Part shown: positions 8,399 through 17,126 of the stretch, one piece after another
How the letters are laid out: the number at the start of each line of letters is the position of its first letter
Position numbering within the stretch: position 1 is the first letter of the stretch
NCBI GenBank assembly: GCA_012031035.1
Contig: JAAUUT010000007.1
Location: forward strand, 1-64,000
From: Candidatus Altimarinota bacterium
Lineage (GTDB): Bacteria; Cyanobacteriota; Cyanobacteriia; Cyanobacteriales; Microcystaceae
DNA: 64,000 bases
Reading direction: 5' to 3'
The notes under the pieces: model-generated
What the model was told of the DNA's origin: nothing
The model's input: the letters and a program-made list of their open reading frames with translations, nothing else
The model's database searches: none
Made by a program: the position numbers and the translations under genes

Positions 8399-9445
8399 AT
8401 GAGCGATCGCATTTCTAATTTTGATGTTTTAGTCGTTGGTGCGGGGTTAGCTGGTTTAGTTTGTGCTAAGCAGCTACAACAAGCAGGTTTAAAGGTTGTT
8501 ATCCTCGAAAAATCTCGCGGCGTGGGAGGACGAGTGGCGACTCGTCGTTTGTATGATACTTGTGTCGATCGCGGACTTCCCTATCTAGAAGTTCAAGGTA
8601 AGCAAACTCAGCAGCTAGTCGAACAATTAATATCTTGCAATCTTCTTCAACGCTGGACGGGAAATTTATATGAGTTGTATTCTCAAAACAATTGGCAACT
8701 ATCCTCGTCAACTCACCGTTATATTGTTCCTGAAGGGATTAATGCGATCGCAAAATTTTTAGCAACCAATTTAGAAATTTGGCGAGAATATCTCGTCAAA
8801 AAGATTACTGACACTGATGATGGAATCTGTCTCATAGAGAGCGATCCCAACAACAAATACCCAAATCAAGTTACAGCTAAGGCTGTTGTAGTAGCGATCC
8901 CCGCTCCTCAAGCGCTGGAACTGTTAGAATCGTCTCAGTTACGCGATTCCTTAGCTGCTGTAGAATACGATCCCTGTATTACGGTTACGGCTGGTTACGA
9001 TTGCGATCGCCAAGCAGATTTACGCAATTTAGATCCTTCTTGGCAAGCTGTCAAATGTATAGATAATCCCGATCTGAGGATGGCAATTTGGGATAGTAGC
9101 AAGCGAGAGCAATCCCAACAACCCATATTAGTTATTCACAGCACGGCACAATTTGCCCGAAATTATCTTGATGTTGACGATTTGCAATCGGCGAGAGGAT
9201 TATTGTGCGATAAGGCGGCTCAATTCTTGCTCCCTTGGTTAAATACTCCTCAATGGTGTCAAGTTCACCGCTGGCGATATGCTTTTCCTTATCGTCCTTT
9301 GGGATTGCCTTGTTTAAGGTCAACTGAGCCTTTCCCTATCGTCTGTTGCGGGGATTGGTGCGAGGGAAATTTAGTCGAAGGTGCTTTAACATCGGGTTTG
9401 ACTGCAGCAGATGAAATAGTTCGCTATCGCCTATTTAATTCTTAA
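8399..9445 (+). CDS. FAD-dependent oxidoreductase, renalase-like
   Basis: The 348-residue protein opens with a Rossmann dinucleotide motif, VVGAGLAGL (about 11-19), then EKSRGVGGRVATRR, a signature shared by renalase-like and amine-oxidase-like flavoproteins. The C-terminal FAD contact CCGDWCEGNLVEGALTSG (about 321-338) closes the fold. Length agrees with the renalase-like group. The substrate is unknown; members oxidise reduced nicotinamides or amines. The ATG at 8399 is followed at once by a HIP1 site and is the natural start. Its 3' end overlaps by 11 bp with the small leftward ORF at 9435-9587. Confidence 0.8.
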   Translation: MSDRISNFDVLVVGAGLAGLVCAKQLQQAGLKVVILEKSRGVGGRVATRRLYDTCVDRGLPYLEVQGKQTQQLVEQLISCNLLQRWTGNLYELYSQNNWQLSSSTHRYIVPEGINAIAKFLATNLEIWREYLVKKITDTDDGICLIESDPNNKYPNQVTAKAVVVAIPAPQALELLESSQLRDSLAAVEYDPCITVTAGYDCDRQADLRNLDPSWQAVKCIDNPDLRMAIWDSSKREQSQQPILVIHSTAQFARNYLDVDDLQSARGLLCDKAAQFLLPWLNTPQWCQVHRWRYAFPYRPLGLPCLRSTEPFPIVCCGDWCEGNLVEGALTSGLTAADEIVRYRLFNS

Positions 9446-9587
9446 AGGTTTTACTATTATTAGGAGTATTAGAAGCTTTATTCTCAAACCAGTTGAGCAA
9501 TTTTTGAGAAATTTTCATCTGACCGTTGAAGATTTCATCATAGATTGTCAGGGTAATGAGTAACAAAGATAAGGATACTAATTCCAT
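9435..9587 (-). CDS. Small hypothetical protein, 50 residues, divergent from TetR gene
   Basis: A 50-codon frame starting MELVSLSLLLITLTI has a hydrophobic N-terminal segment (about 3-16) and a polar tail (WFENKASNTPNN). It is transcribed away from the TetR gene, and the two operator-like repeats at 9612-9658 lie just upstream of its ATG. That position is what would be expected of a small membrane protein controlled by the regulator. Nothing else supports it: I know no family, there is no strong ribosome site, and the end overlaps the flavin oxidoreductase. It may be chance. Confidence 0.35.
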   Translation of the reverse strand: MELVSLSLLLITLTIYDEIFNGQMKISQKLLNWFENKASNTPNNSKTFKN

Positions 9588-9611
9588 GTCTTGTCACCTT
9601 CCATTAGATAC

Positions 9612-9658
9612 TAGACGGTTCAGTTTGATATCTAATAGAATAGACCGTTCAGTTTGAT
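9612..9658. promoter_or_regulatory. Tandem operator-like direct repeats upstream of TetR gene
   Basis: Two 18-bp copies of TAGAC(G/C)GTTCAGTTTGAT lie at 9612-9629 and 9641-9658, differ at one base and are 29 bp apart. They sit between the TetR gene and the divergent small ORF, a usual place for TetR autoregulatory sites. A -10-like TAGAAT (9636-9641) lies between the copies. Confidence 0.55.
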
Positions 9659-9712
9659 TTTGTCAACCTAACCAAAACAAAAATTTTGCCGATTCCCAAA
9701 AAAACGACAACC

Positions 9713-10318
9713 ATGCCTAAAACTACTAAAAGACAAGACCGCCTTGTCGCGCGCTCGACAGAAAAAGCCGAGCAAATTCTTCAGGGAGCCTTACCTGAAT
9801 TTCTCAAGTCTGGTTATGTCTGCACCAGCATGGATAAAGTTGCTCAAGCAGCGGGAGTCTCAAAACAAACTTTATACAGCCATTTTTCGGATAAAGAAGG
9901 ACTTTTTACGGCTTTAGTCGAGCATATGGCGTGTCAAAAGTTTAAGCGAGTTTGGTCGCAACCATTAGAGGGAAAACCAGAAATTGTCTTGCGAGAATTA
10001 GCATATCGATTGTTAGGAGAAGTCAACGAGCGCGATTATTTATGTTTTCTGAGATTAATTGTGGCAGAGTCAGGAACGCGACCCGATTTATCGCAATTAT
10101 TTTTAAAAAATGTCGCACAACCTGCACTTAAAATTTTAATGCGATATTTTCAAGAACATCCAGAACTTAATCTTAAAGATGCAGAAGCGACAGCACGAGT
10201 ATTTGTCGGCGCGATCGTGCATTATATTTTGACGCAAGAGATGCTCCACGGTAAAGAGATAATTCCACTGGAAAAAGAGCGTTTAGTCGATAGTTTAATT
10301 GATTTAATCGTTCGTTAA
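9713..10318 (+). CDS. TetR/AcrR family transcriptional regulator
   Basis: The product (201 residues from the ATG at 9713; a TTG at 9686 would add nine) has an N-terminal helix-turn-helix, TSMDKVAQAAGVSKQTLYSHFSDKEGLF, split over about residues 38-66, the hallmark of TetR repressors. The rest is a helical ligand-binding and dimerisation domain. TetR proteins normally repress themselves or a divergent neighbour until a small ligand binds. The tandem repeats at 9612-9658 are the likely binding sites. Its 3' end overlaps the convergent HAD gene by 15 bp. Ligand unknown. Confidence 0.88.
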   Translation: MPKTTKRQDRLVARSTEKAEQILQGALPEFLKSGYVCTSMDKVAQAAGVSKQTLYSHFSDKEGLFTALVEHMACQKFKRVWSQPLEGKPEIVLRELAYRLLGEVNERDYLCFLRLIVAESGTRPDLSQLFLKNVAQPALKILMRYFQEHPELNLKDAEATARVFVGAIVHYILTQEMLHGKEIIPLEKERLVDSLIDLIVR

Positions 10319-11002
10319 AATTTTTTCAATCCTATCTAATTCGATATCCTCAAAATAATCTATCGCCCAATTGGCCAAACGTTGCATCATATGAAAAGGA
10401 TAGCTATTAGCAATGCCGATGACTTGCATTCCTGCTTTTTTAGCTGCGGTAATTCCGGCTGGCGTATCTTCAATAGCTATACAATTTTTAGGTTGCAATT
10501 GTAAGTTAAAATTTAGACGATTAAAGCGTTCGACAGCGAGTAAATAGCCATCGGGTTGAGGCTTACTAGCTTTAAGATCGTCACCTGCCACAATAACGTT
10601 AAAATAAGAAGCAATTCCAACGCGATCGAGTATTAATTTTACTTCAGAGCGTAAGGCTCCTGTAACTAATCCAATTTGTAATTCTCTAGCTTGAATTTGT
10701 TTTAAAAGATCGGTTAATCCTGGATAAATAGGAAGCGATTCTAATTGTTCTAATCGTTGCTGATAAGCTTTAGATTTAGTTTCAATTAATTTATCGAGAT
10801 ATTCATCGCTTATGTATCTACCTCTCTGAAACAGAATATCTTTTAAACAAGCGCGATCGCTTCTTCCCAAACAAAACTCTTGAAATTCTCCCGCCAAAGG
10901 ACGTAGATTTTCTCCCAATAAAATCTCATCAATTAATACTTGATGAATGGGTTCGTCGTTAATAATGACACCATTAAAATCGAATAAAATTGCTTTTAAC
11001 AT
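10304..11002 (-). CDS. HAD-superfamily hydrolase, beta-phosphoglucomutase-like
   Basis: The 232-residue protein has the subfamily IA HAD layout: motif I at FDFNGVI (7-13), a helical cap (about 16-90), motif II around GLVTGALRSE, motif III lysine in DLKASKPQPDGY, and motif IV CIAIEDTPAGITAAKKAGM. The nucleophile D8 is present, but the general acid/base Asp two residues later is Asn10, so ordinary phosphatase or mutase catalysis may be altered. Cyanobacterial relatives with this Asn exist to my recollection. It stands alone, overlapping the TetR gene tail to tail. Substrate unknown. Confidence 0.8.
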   Translation of the reverse strand: MLKAILFDFNGVIINDEPIHQVLIDEILLGENLRPLAGEFQEFCLGRSDRACLKDILFQRGRYISDEYLDKLIETKSKAYQQRLEQLESLPIYPGLTDLLKQIQARELQIGLVTGALRSEVKLILDRVGIASYFNVIVAGDDLKASKPQPDGYLLAVERFNRLNFNLQLQPKNCIAIEDTPAGITAAKKAGMQVIGIANSYPFHMMQRLANWAIDYFEDIELDRIEKILTND

Positions 11003-11040
11003 TCGGGATTTATTGGGGTTTACTCTTTACTACTATCTAT

Positions 11041-12899
11041 CTAAACATGAAAGTTTTCTAGCATTTGTAATTGATACAAACTTGCATACAATCCCTGTTG
11101 CTGAAGTAACGCTTCGTGAGTTCCCGACTCGACCAATTGACCTCTTTTGAGGACGAGAATGCGATCCACATTGCGAATAGTTGAGAGACGATGGGCGATA
11201 ATAATAGCAGTGCGATCGATCAAAAGTCGGTCTAACGCTTCTTGAATTAGTGCTTCTGTAGCAACATCGAGACTAGAAGTTGCCTCATCTAATACTAAAA
11301 CCTGGGGATTGCGAATGGCAACGCGAGCAAACGCTAAAAGCTGTTTTTGACCGCCTGATAAATTCGTTCCTCTTTCTCGTAATTGAGTATTATAACCTTG
11401 AGGTAATTCTTCAATAAAGCGATCGATATTGGTCAATCTAGCGGATTCTTTAACCTCTTCTAGCGAGTAATTTTCGCCTAACGTAATATTGCGTTTGATG
11501 TCGCCAGCAAAGAGAAAACTTTCTTGCAGAATAACGCCAATATAACGGCGCAATTCGACTTGAGGAATATCTCGAATATCAACCCCATCCACTAAAATTC
11601 TTCCCTGCGTAGGTTCATACAGGCGACATAAAAGACGAATAATCGAACTCTTTCCCGCACCTGTCGGCCCAACTAACGCAACTTTTTCGCCAGGATGAAT
11701 CGTGAAATCTAAATTTTGCAGGACATATTCATCTTCCTTGTAAGCAAACCAAACATTTTCAAATCGAATTTCTCCAGATTGGCGATTAGATAAATTTCCA
11801 TTCCGATATTTAGAAACCACTGGATCGCGAATTTCAATGGGTTCGCTCATTAATTCGCTAATTCGTTCTATTGCAGTAAATCCAGCTTGAAAAATCGTAA
11901 ACTTTTCTGCAAATTGCCTCAGAGGATTAAATAGTCTTTGGGCAAAAAGAATAAATTCTGATAGGGTTGCGATGTCGATTCTTCTATCGAGAACAAAACT
12001 TCCACCTAATAAAAGAACCCCTGCGATCGCGACTAAAGAAATCCATTCTAATGTCGCTGAAACTGCCGAATCGTTAAAAATCGTGCGATCGACTTCCTTA
12101 CGATAGCGTAAGTTAATCGAGCGAAATAGTTCGCTATTAAAACGTTCGCGACGAAATAATTGTACGACATTAATTCCGGCAATATTCTCCTGCAACATAG
12201 AGTTTAATTTTGAGAGTTCTTCTCTCGCTTGATAATTTGCTTGGCGATATTGCTGTTGAAAGTAAATAATTAAAGCTGTCACGGGAACGAGCATCAATAG
12301 TAACATCGATGCTAATTGCCACTGACGCATAAAAATAACGATAACAATCGTCAAAATAGAAATAAAATCGCCAATTACGCCAATTGCACCGCTAGCAAAT
12401 ACATCTCCTAATGCTTCTACATCGCTAGTAATGCGAGTTACTAAACGTCCTACAGGAGTGCGTTCAAAAAATCTAGTCGATAGAGAAGTAACGTGCGCAA
12501 ACAAATCTTCCCTGACTGCTGCTGTAATTTCCTGTCCGACTTTTTGTACTAAATATCCTTGAATCGAAGAAAAAATTAAGCGAACAAAAATCGTTGCTAG
12601 AAGCAGAACAATGAGAATATTTAATCCTTGTGCAAAAGAAAGACCCTTCAGAAAAGACCAACTTGGTTCTTGACGCAGCAAAGAAATCGCTTGACCGACA
12701 ATTAACGGTTGAATAGCTCCTGCAATGTGACGGGAATTAATAAAATAATGGAAATGATTAATAATATTTTGTTACGACGAGCATAGGGAATCAGTCGTAA
12801 CAACAATCGCCAATCATTTTCGCGGATTCTACCTTTAAGTTTAGATTTTGCCAGGGGAGAAGAGACGGTCATACTATCGAGTCTAGAGACTGTTTTCAC
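11041..12899 (-). CDS. ABC exporter, fused permease and ATPase, frameshifted
   Basis: With one base restored near 12724-12725 this is a single 619-residue half-transporter. The 5' frame (from 12899) supplies the cytosolic N-terminus and first membrane helix, ending IIILLIPVTL. The second frame continues AGAIQPLIVGQAIS and carries five more helices, then the ATPase domain with Walker A GPTGAGKSS, signature LSGGQKQ, Walker B VLVLDEATSSLD and the switch histidine in IIAHRLS. It belongs to the MdlB/MsbA-like type I exporters, which act as dimers to move lipids, peptides or drugs outward. The shift is probably a sequence error, since all motifs are intact. Confidence 0.88.
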
Positions 12900-12982
12900 A
12901 GCATAAGCCTAAAAGCGCAGCCTTGCAAAAACCGACAGATAGATTTGAAAGGGAGTGGTGAATGGGAATCCCCAATCTCCAA

Positions 12983-14347
12983 TCACCTATCACCGATTGT
13001 CAATCTTTGGAAGCGCCAGATAAAGACCCCTGCTGCGATCGCAACTCCGATAGATTGTCCTATCCACAATCCAACGCCACTTAAACCCAAGGGAAATCCG
13101 AGAATGTAACCGCTAGTTAATCCTACTCCCCAAAAAGCAGGGAAACTCAGTAGCATCGGTACGCGAGTATCCTGGAGTCCGTAGAGTGCGCCCATCGTAG
13201 TTTTCTGTACGCCATCGAGAACTTGTATAATTGCGGCGATGGTTAACATCGGTAGAGCTAGGGTTAACACATTAGCATTGTCTGGATTGTTGATATCTAA
13301 ATATAATCCAACAACTTGTTGGGGAAATATCAACAGTGCGATTGACATAATTGTCATAAATATTATCGCGATCGCGATGCCAACAATCCCTGCTTGTTTG
13401 GCAGCTTTGAGGTTTTGTTGTCCTACCCATTGACCGACGCGGGCAGTCATAGCAAAAGACATTCCCAAGGGAACCATAAAGATAACCATCATCGTCTGAA
13501 AAACAATCTGGTGCGCTGCTAGCACATCGGTTCCTAACGTGCCCATCAAATAGGTAACAATTGTAAATAGCCCGATTTCTAAAGCCACAGATATGCCCAT
13601 TGGTAAACCAATTCGGACTATTTCTGCCATAATACGCGGTCTAATGCGATGCAACTCTTTAAAAATGCGATATTCTTTTAGTTGCTCGTGTTTGAGAATA
13701 TAAATAACCAAGGCGAGAAACATTCCCCAAAGGCTGAGAATGCTTGCTAATGCCAATCCCGCCATTTCCAGGCGAGGAAATCCAAACTTTCCAAATCCTA
13801 AAACATAGTTACCCGTAATATTAAACAGCGTTCCAGCAATAACAATTGCCATAATAGGACGCGCTTGGGAAAGACCGGATACGACACCTCGCAACATGGC
13901 AAATCCTAACGCGGGGAACAATCCCCAGAGCATGATATCTAAATAAGTATTGGCTAACGTGACGGTTGTTTCGGTTTGTCCGAGTTGGCGCATCCAAGTA
14001 TCGAAATGCGCCATCGCGATCGCAGTCGGAATCGATAGCAGCAAAGAAAGCCACAATCCTTGACGGGCAAGCTGTTCGATGCGCGTTTTATTGTTTGCCC
14101 CATAAGCGGCGGCGACGAGGGGACTGACTCCCATTACCACGCCGCCAGCACTGTGAAGCAGCGCAATAAAGGTCAACGAAGCTAATCCCCCTGCTGCTAA
14201 GGTTTCTTGTCCTAAGCGTCCCATCATTATCGTATCGACAAAACCTGTGGCAGATTGGGCAACTTGGGCGCTTGCTAAGGGAATTGCCAATTTTAGGAAT
14301 TCTTGAATTTCTTTTTTAATGTTTGAGGAAATGAATATAGCGGTCAT
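12983..14347 (-). CDS. MATE family multidrug/organic cation antiporter
   Basis: A 454-residue protein with about twelve membrane helices and the MATE two-bundle pattern: N-terminal AIPLASAQVAQSATGFVDTIMMG split across the first helix and loop, and the second repeat GLPMGISVALE (about 250). MATE proteins expel cationic compounds using Na+ or H+ gradients. Length is as expected for NorM-type members. A small two-helix membrane protein gene lies 38 bp upstream on the same strand, and the AraC regulator at 14872 is divergent, so it might control this pair. The substrate cannot be told. Confidence 0.9.
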   Translation of the reverse strand: MTAIFISSNIKKEIQEFLKLAIPLASAQVAQSATGFVDTIMMGRLGQETLAAGGLASLTFIALLHSAGGVVMGVSPLVAAAYGANNKTRIEQLARQGLWLSLLLSIPTAIAMAHFDTWMRQLGQTETTVTLANTYLDIMLWGLFPALGFAMLRGVVSGLSQARPIMAIVIAGTLFNITGNYVLGFGKFGFPRLEMAGLALASILSLWGMFLALVIYILKHEQLKEYRIFKELHRIRPRIMAEIVRIGLPMGISVALEIGLFTIVTYLMGTLGTDVLAAHQIVFQTMMVIFMVPLGMSFAMTARVGQWVGQQNLKAAKQAGIVGIAIAIIFMTIMSIALLIFPQQVVGLYLDINNPDNANVLTLALPMLTIAAIIQVLDGVQKTTMGALYGLQDTRVPMLLSFPAFWGVGLTSGYILGFPLGLSGVGLWIGQSIGVAIAAGVFIWRFQRLTIGDR

Positions 14348-14385
14348 ATCGTTTTAAATGCGTTATGAAGAGAGAGACGATTGCA

Positions 14386-14655
14386 TTATTTTTGGCGATC
14401 GCTGGTAGGAATAAAAAGCACAGAACCGATGGTAAATGAGATGCTGGCTGATATATGCAAAAGCGATGAGAAGGAAATGCCTTTGATATTTTCTAAGATT
14501 GCATCCAGAGTAAAGATAAGAGAACCGATGAGAAATAACCAGCTTACCAAGGTTTCGCGATCGATGATGCCTTGCAGCATTTTCCGATCTTCGCTTGCTG
14601 AATTCTGCGCCTTATGGTGTAAAGGAACGATCTTTCTAGGATTCCTGGGATTCAT
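14386..14655 (-). CDS. Small two-helix membrane protein, YrhK-like
   Basis: The 89-residue product has a polar N-terminus (1-33) and two hydrophobic helices, around LVSWLFLIGSLIFTLDAI (about 37-54) and ISASISFTIGSVLFI (about 68-82). The repeated GS-(L/V)-(I/L)-F at the helix ends resembles the YrhK domain, an uncharacterised two-helix membrane unit; this is pattern recognition only. It precedes the MATE gene by 38 bp on the same strand. The opposite strand is also open over this stretch, but the translation there lacks any membrane or domain logic. Confidence 0.5.
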   Translation of the reverse strand: MNPRNPRKIVPLHHKAQNSASEDRKMLQGIIDRETLVSWLFLIGSLIFTLDAILENIKGISFSSLLHISASISFTIGSVLFIPTSDRQK

Positions 14656-14816
14656 AGGTTAACTGTTTCATTTCGGGCGACACCATTATTTTTTCCTCCT
14701 TTTGTGTCAAAGTAAACGCAAACGCCACGAACCAATGAGAACTGTTTTTAGCGTTACAATTCGTAATGAATCGTGACTATAATTACAGAGTAAAGAAACT
14801 TAACCTTATTCTTCTA

Positions 14817-14857
14817 TCAAAATCTTGCACGACTCTCAAAATCTTGCGGCAAGATTT
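14817..14857. promoter_or_regulatory. Operator-like repeats upstream of AraC gene
   Basis: TCAAAATCTTGC occurs at 14817 and again at 14836, 19 bp apart. The second copy also forms a perfect 9-bp inverted repeat, AAATCTTGC-G-GCAAGATTT, at 14839-14857. It ends 3 nt before the ribosome site of the AraC gene (GAAGGAG), so binding there would likely block the gene's own expression. Confidence 0.45.
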
Positions 14858-14871
14858 GAAGAAGGAGCGCA

Positions 14872-15756
14872 ATGATGGTAAAAACATCTAATCTCTCAAT
14901 CAAAAGCGTCCCTCAGCATCCGATCGCATCAAGTCAAGTTTTGGGTTGGGAATCTATTCTTGTAGAAGAGTTTCATCAGCCACCTGGAGGAATGGAAATG
15001 CAGCCCGAACCAGAACATGTCATTGTTTTGAGTTTGGGAGCCAAACCCAATCGCATTCATCAAGTATTTGGCGATCGCCATTATACTGGACTCTATTGCA
15101 AGGGAGATCTTGCCATCATGCCTGCGGGAGTCCCTAGTGCTTACCATTCAGAAGGCGACGACCATTATTTATACGTTCGCATTTCATCGCAGTTTCTACA
15201 CAAGGTAGCTTCACAAGCGATCGAGATCGATCCAAATCGAATAGAACTGATACCAGAATTTCGCGTTCGCAACCTAGAAATCGAACAAATCTTAATGTTA
15301 TTGCGCTCCGAACTTCACAAAGGAGGCGGTTGTATCGGACGGCTATATGCCGAATCTTTAGCGAATGCGTTAGTAGTGCATTTACTAAGGGATTATTCGA
15401 GCGCTAAACCGCGTGTAGCCTTGTATGAGGGAGGATTGAGCGATCGCCAAATATTACTCGTTACAGAATACATTAACGAACATCTAGATAAAGAAATTAA
15501 GTTAGCCGATATTGCCCAATTGTTAGACATAAGCCAATTTCACTTCAGTCGTCTTTTCAAAAAATCTTTGGGAATTTCACCGCATCAACATATTATTCAA
15601 CAGCGAATTGAACGCGCCAAACAGCTACTCAAACGGCGAGATTTATCGGTTGCTGATGTTGCTTTTCTGTGTGGTTTCAGTAGCCAAAGTCATTTAGGAA
15701 AATCCTTTCGCCAAGCGACAGGCATAACGCCGAAAGCATTTAGAGAAGGAATTTGA
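14872..15756 (+). CDS. AraC family transcriptional regulator
   Basis: The 294-residue protein has an N-terminal cupin-like sensor region (about 20-165) and a C-terminal AraC domain (about 190-292) with two helix-turn-helix motifs: IKLADIAQLLDISQFHFSRLFKK and LSVADVAFLCGFSSQSHLGKSF, split as usual by ISPHQHIIQQRIERAK. AraC proteins bind direct repeats and respond to small metabolites. The start ATG-ATG is preceded by GAAGGAG. The repeats at 14817-14857 are candidate autoregulatory sites. It is divergent from the YrhK-like and MATE exporter genes, which are plausible targets. Confidence 0.9.
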   Translation: MMVKTSNLSIKSVPQHPIASSQVLGWESILVEEFHQPPGGMEMQPEPEHVIVLSLGAKPNRIHQVFGDRHYTGLYCKGDLAIMPAGVPSAYHSEGDDHYLYVRISSQFLHKVASQAIEIDPNRIELIPEFRVRNLEIEQILMLLRSELHKGGGCIGRLYAESLANALVVHLLRDYSSAKPRVALYEGGLSDRQILLVTEYINEHLDKEIKLADIAQLLDISQFHFSRLFKKSLGISPHQHIIQQRIERAKQLLKRRDLSVADVAFLCGFSSQSHLGKSFRQATGITPKAFREGI

Positions 15757-16003
15757 GCTAAAAGCTGACGATTGGTGATTGGGGAAGACGGGGAGACAAG
15801 GAGAACAAGGAAAATCAGGGAGAATATTTATTTCTAAACTTCTTTCTTTTTACCTTCAGCATCGCTGCCTTCCGATCGTTGGTAACTGTTAATTAGTCTC
15901 CCAAATATGTCATTGTAGTATGAGCGTCTCGCTCACAAATTTATATTACAAAAGCGAGCAAGATGTATGTCCTAAAGAGACACGCTACGCGAACGCACTA
16001 CCT

Positions 16004-16639
16004 ATGATAAATTTACAAAAATGTGATGCTTCTTATGCCCTCGCCCTTCATACTAGCAGCGCCCAACTCGGACTAAGTTTGAGTAATTTTACCGATGAAA
16101 ATCGCACGCAAACTTGGGATTTAGATCGAGAATTATCCACTTATTTGCATCAATATCTCGTTGAATTTCTTAAACCGCTAACTTGGAAAAATTTAGTCTT
16201 TCTTGCAGTAGCAAAAGGGCCAGGAAGCTTTACTAGTAGTCGTATTGGTGTGGTTACGGCTCGAACTTTAGCACAACAATTAGACATTCCCTTATTCGCT
16301 ATTTCTAGCTTAGCTGCGATCGCTTGGTCGCATCGCGATCGCATAGCTGGTGATAAAAAAATTGCCATACAAATGGAGGCAACGCGAGGTCAAGTTTATG
16401 CAGGAATTTATCAAATTCCTGCACAAAATACGGGATTAACTGCTTATTTGCCCGATACTGCGATCGCAAGAGAAGCTTGGCAACAAAGTCTAGAACAATT
16501 AGCAACTCCCTATGAATTAATTACTGCACCAACTCATTTAGGAGTGACGGCTAATAGTTTACTAGAATTAGCCCAGCAAGAGTGGCAGGCAGGTAAACGT
16601 CCTAATTGGGTAGAGGTTTTGCCGTTTTATGGGAATTAG
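16004..16639 (+). CDS. tsaB: tRNA threonylcarbamoyladenosine biosynthesis protein TsaB
   Basis: The 211-residue protein (from ATG 16004) matches TsaB/YeaZ: ALALHTSSAQLGLSL near the start is the ASKHA first strand, and VAKGPGSFTSSRIGVVTARTLAQ (split, about 67-90) is the signature loop. TsaB binds TsaD and helps make the t6A37 modification of tRNAs reading ANN codons, an essential process. A longer frame from 15920 runs through repeat-like sequence (CGCTACGCGAACGC), so the internal ATG is the better start. The genes on each side are unrelated. Confidence 0.9.
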   Translation: MINLQKCDASYALALHTSSAQLGLSLSNFTDENRTQTWDLDRELSTYLHQYLVEFLKPLTWKNLVFLAVAKGPGSFTSSRIGVVTARTLAQQLDIPLFAISSLAAIAWSHRDRIAGDKKIAIQMEATRGQVYAGIYQIPAQNTGLTAYLPDTAIAREAWQQSLEQLATPYELITAPTHLGVTANSLLELAQQEWQAGKRPNWVEVLPFYGN

Positions 16640-16652
16640 CGATTGGAATATT

Positions 16653-16686
16653 GGTGACTGGGACACTGGGACACTGGGACATTGGG
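16653..16686. repeat. Octanucleotide tandem repeat
   Basis: Four near-identical 8-bp units (GGTGACTG, GGACACTG twice, GGACATTG) follow the tsaB stop. A partial inverted match, CCCAATCACCAATCCCC, lies at about 16692-16708. Such short tandem repeats are common between cyanobacterial genes. Confidence 0.6.
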
Positions 16687-16808
16687 AAATAACCCAATCA
16701 CCAATCCCCTTAAAAAAATTGACGATCGCAATCTTCCTTTGTTAACCTAATACCCCTCTTTTAGGATGATTTTTATTATTCTTCTGCCTAGAGTGATGAA
16801 AGAGGGGT

Positions 16809-17084
16809 ATGATTTCTCACGAACGGCATGGGATGATTGGAGGTTCTGTCGAGTTCATAGAAGAAATTAGCCAAGCTATTCCCCACTTAAATAACCAGGT
16901 TTATGATTTTATTGAAGAAAGATTACGAAGAGAGGGGAAAAAACCTTTTAGAATTGTAGTTTTAAGATGGTTGCCAAGATTATTAATACACGTTTACGGA
17001 CAAAAAACAGCAGAACAAATAATGCAAGATGTTGGTATAAAACGTAAATATTGGAAGAAAGAAGAAACAAAAAATTCCAATTAA
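16809..17084 (+). CDS. Conserved hypothetical protein, 91 residues
   Basis: I do not recognise a named family. The 91-residue product is basic, with an acidic helix near the start (FIEEISQAIPHL), then KPFRIVVLRWLPRLLIHVYGQKTAEQIM and a Lys-rich tail (KRKYWKKEETK). It has no signal peptide, cysteine or enzyme motif. It lies alone between tsaB and the convergent dihydrouridine synthase, 43 bp from the latter's stop. Codon use resembles its neighbours, so it is probably a real gene, with cytosolic nucleic-acid or protein binding possible from the charge alone. Confidence 0.5.
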   Translation: MISHERHGMIGGSVEFIEEISQAIPHLNNQVYDFIEERLRREGKKPFRIVVLRWLPRLLIHVYGQKTAEQIMQDVGIKRKYWKKEETKNSN

Positions 17085-17126
17085 CGCTTTATTTATCGCC
17101 TTCTATCTTTTCTCAAGACAAACAAG

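Noticed and set aside
14381-14662. Open frame on the plus strand opposite the YrhK-like gene
   Set aside because: The translation has no membrane helices or domain, while the minus strand gives a coherent two-helix protein.
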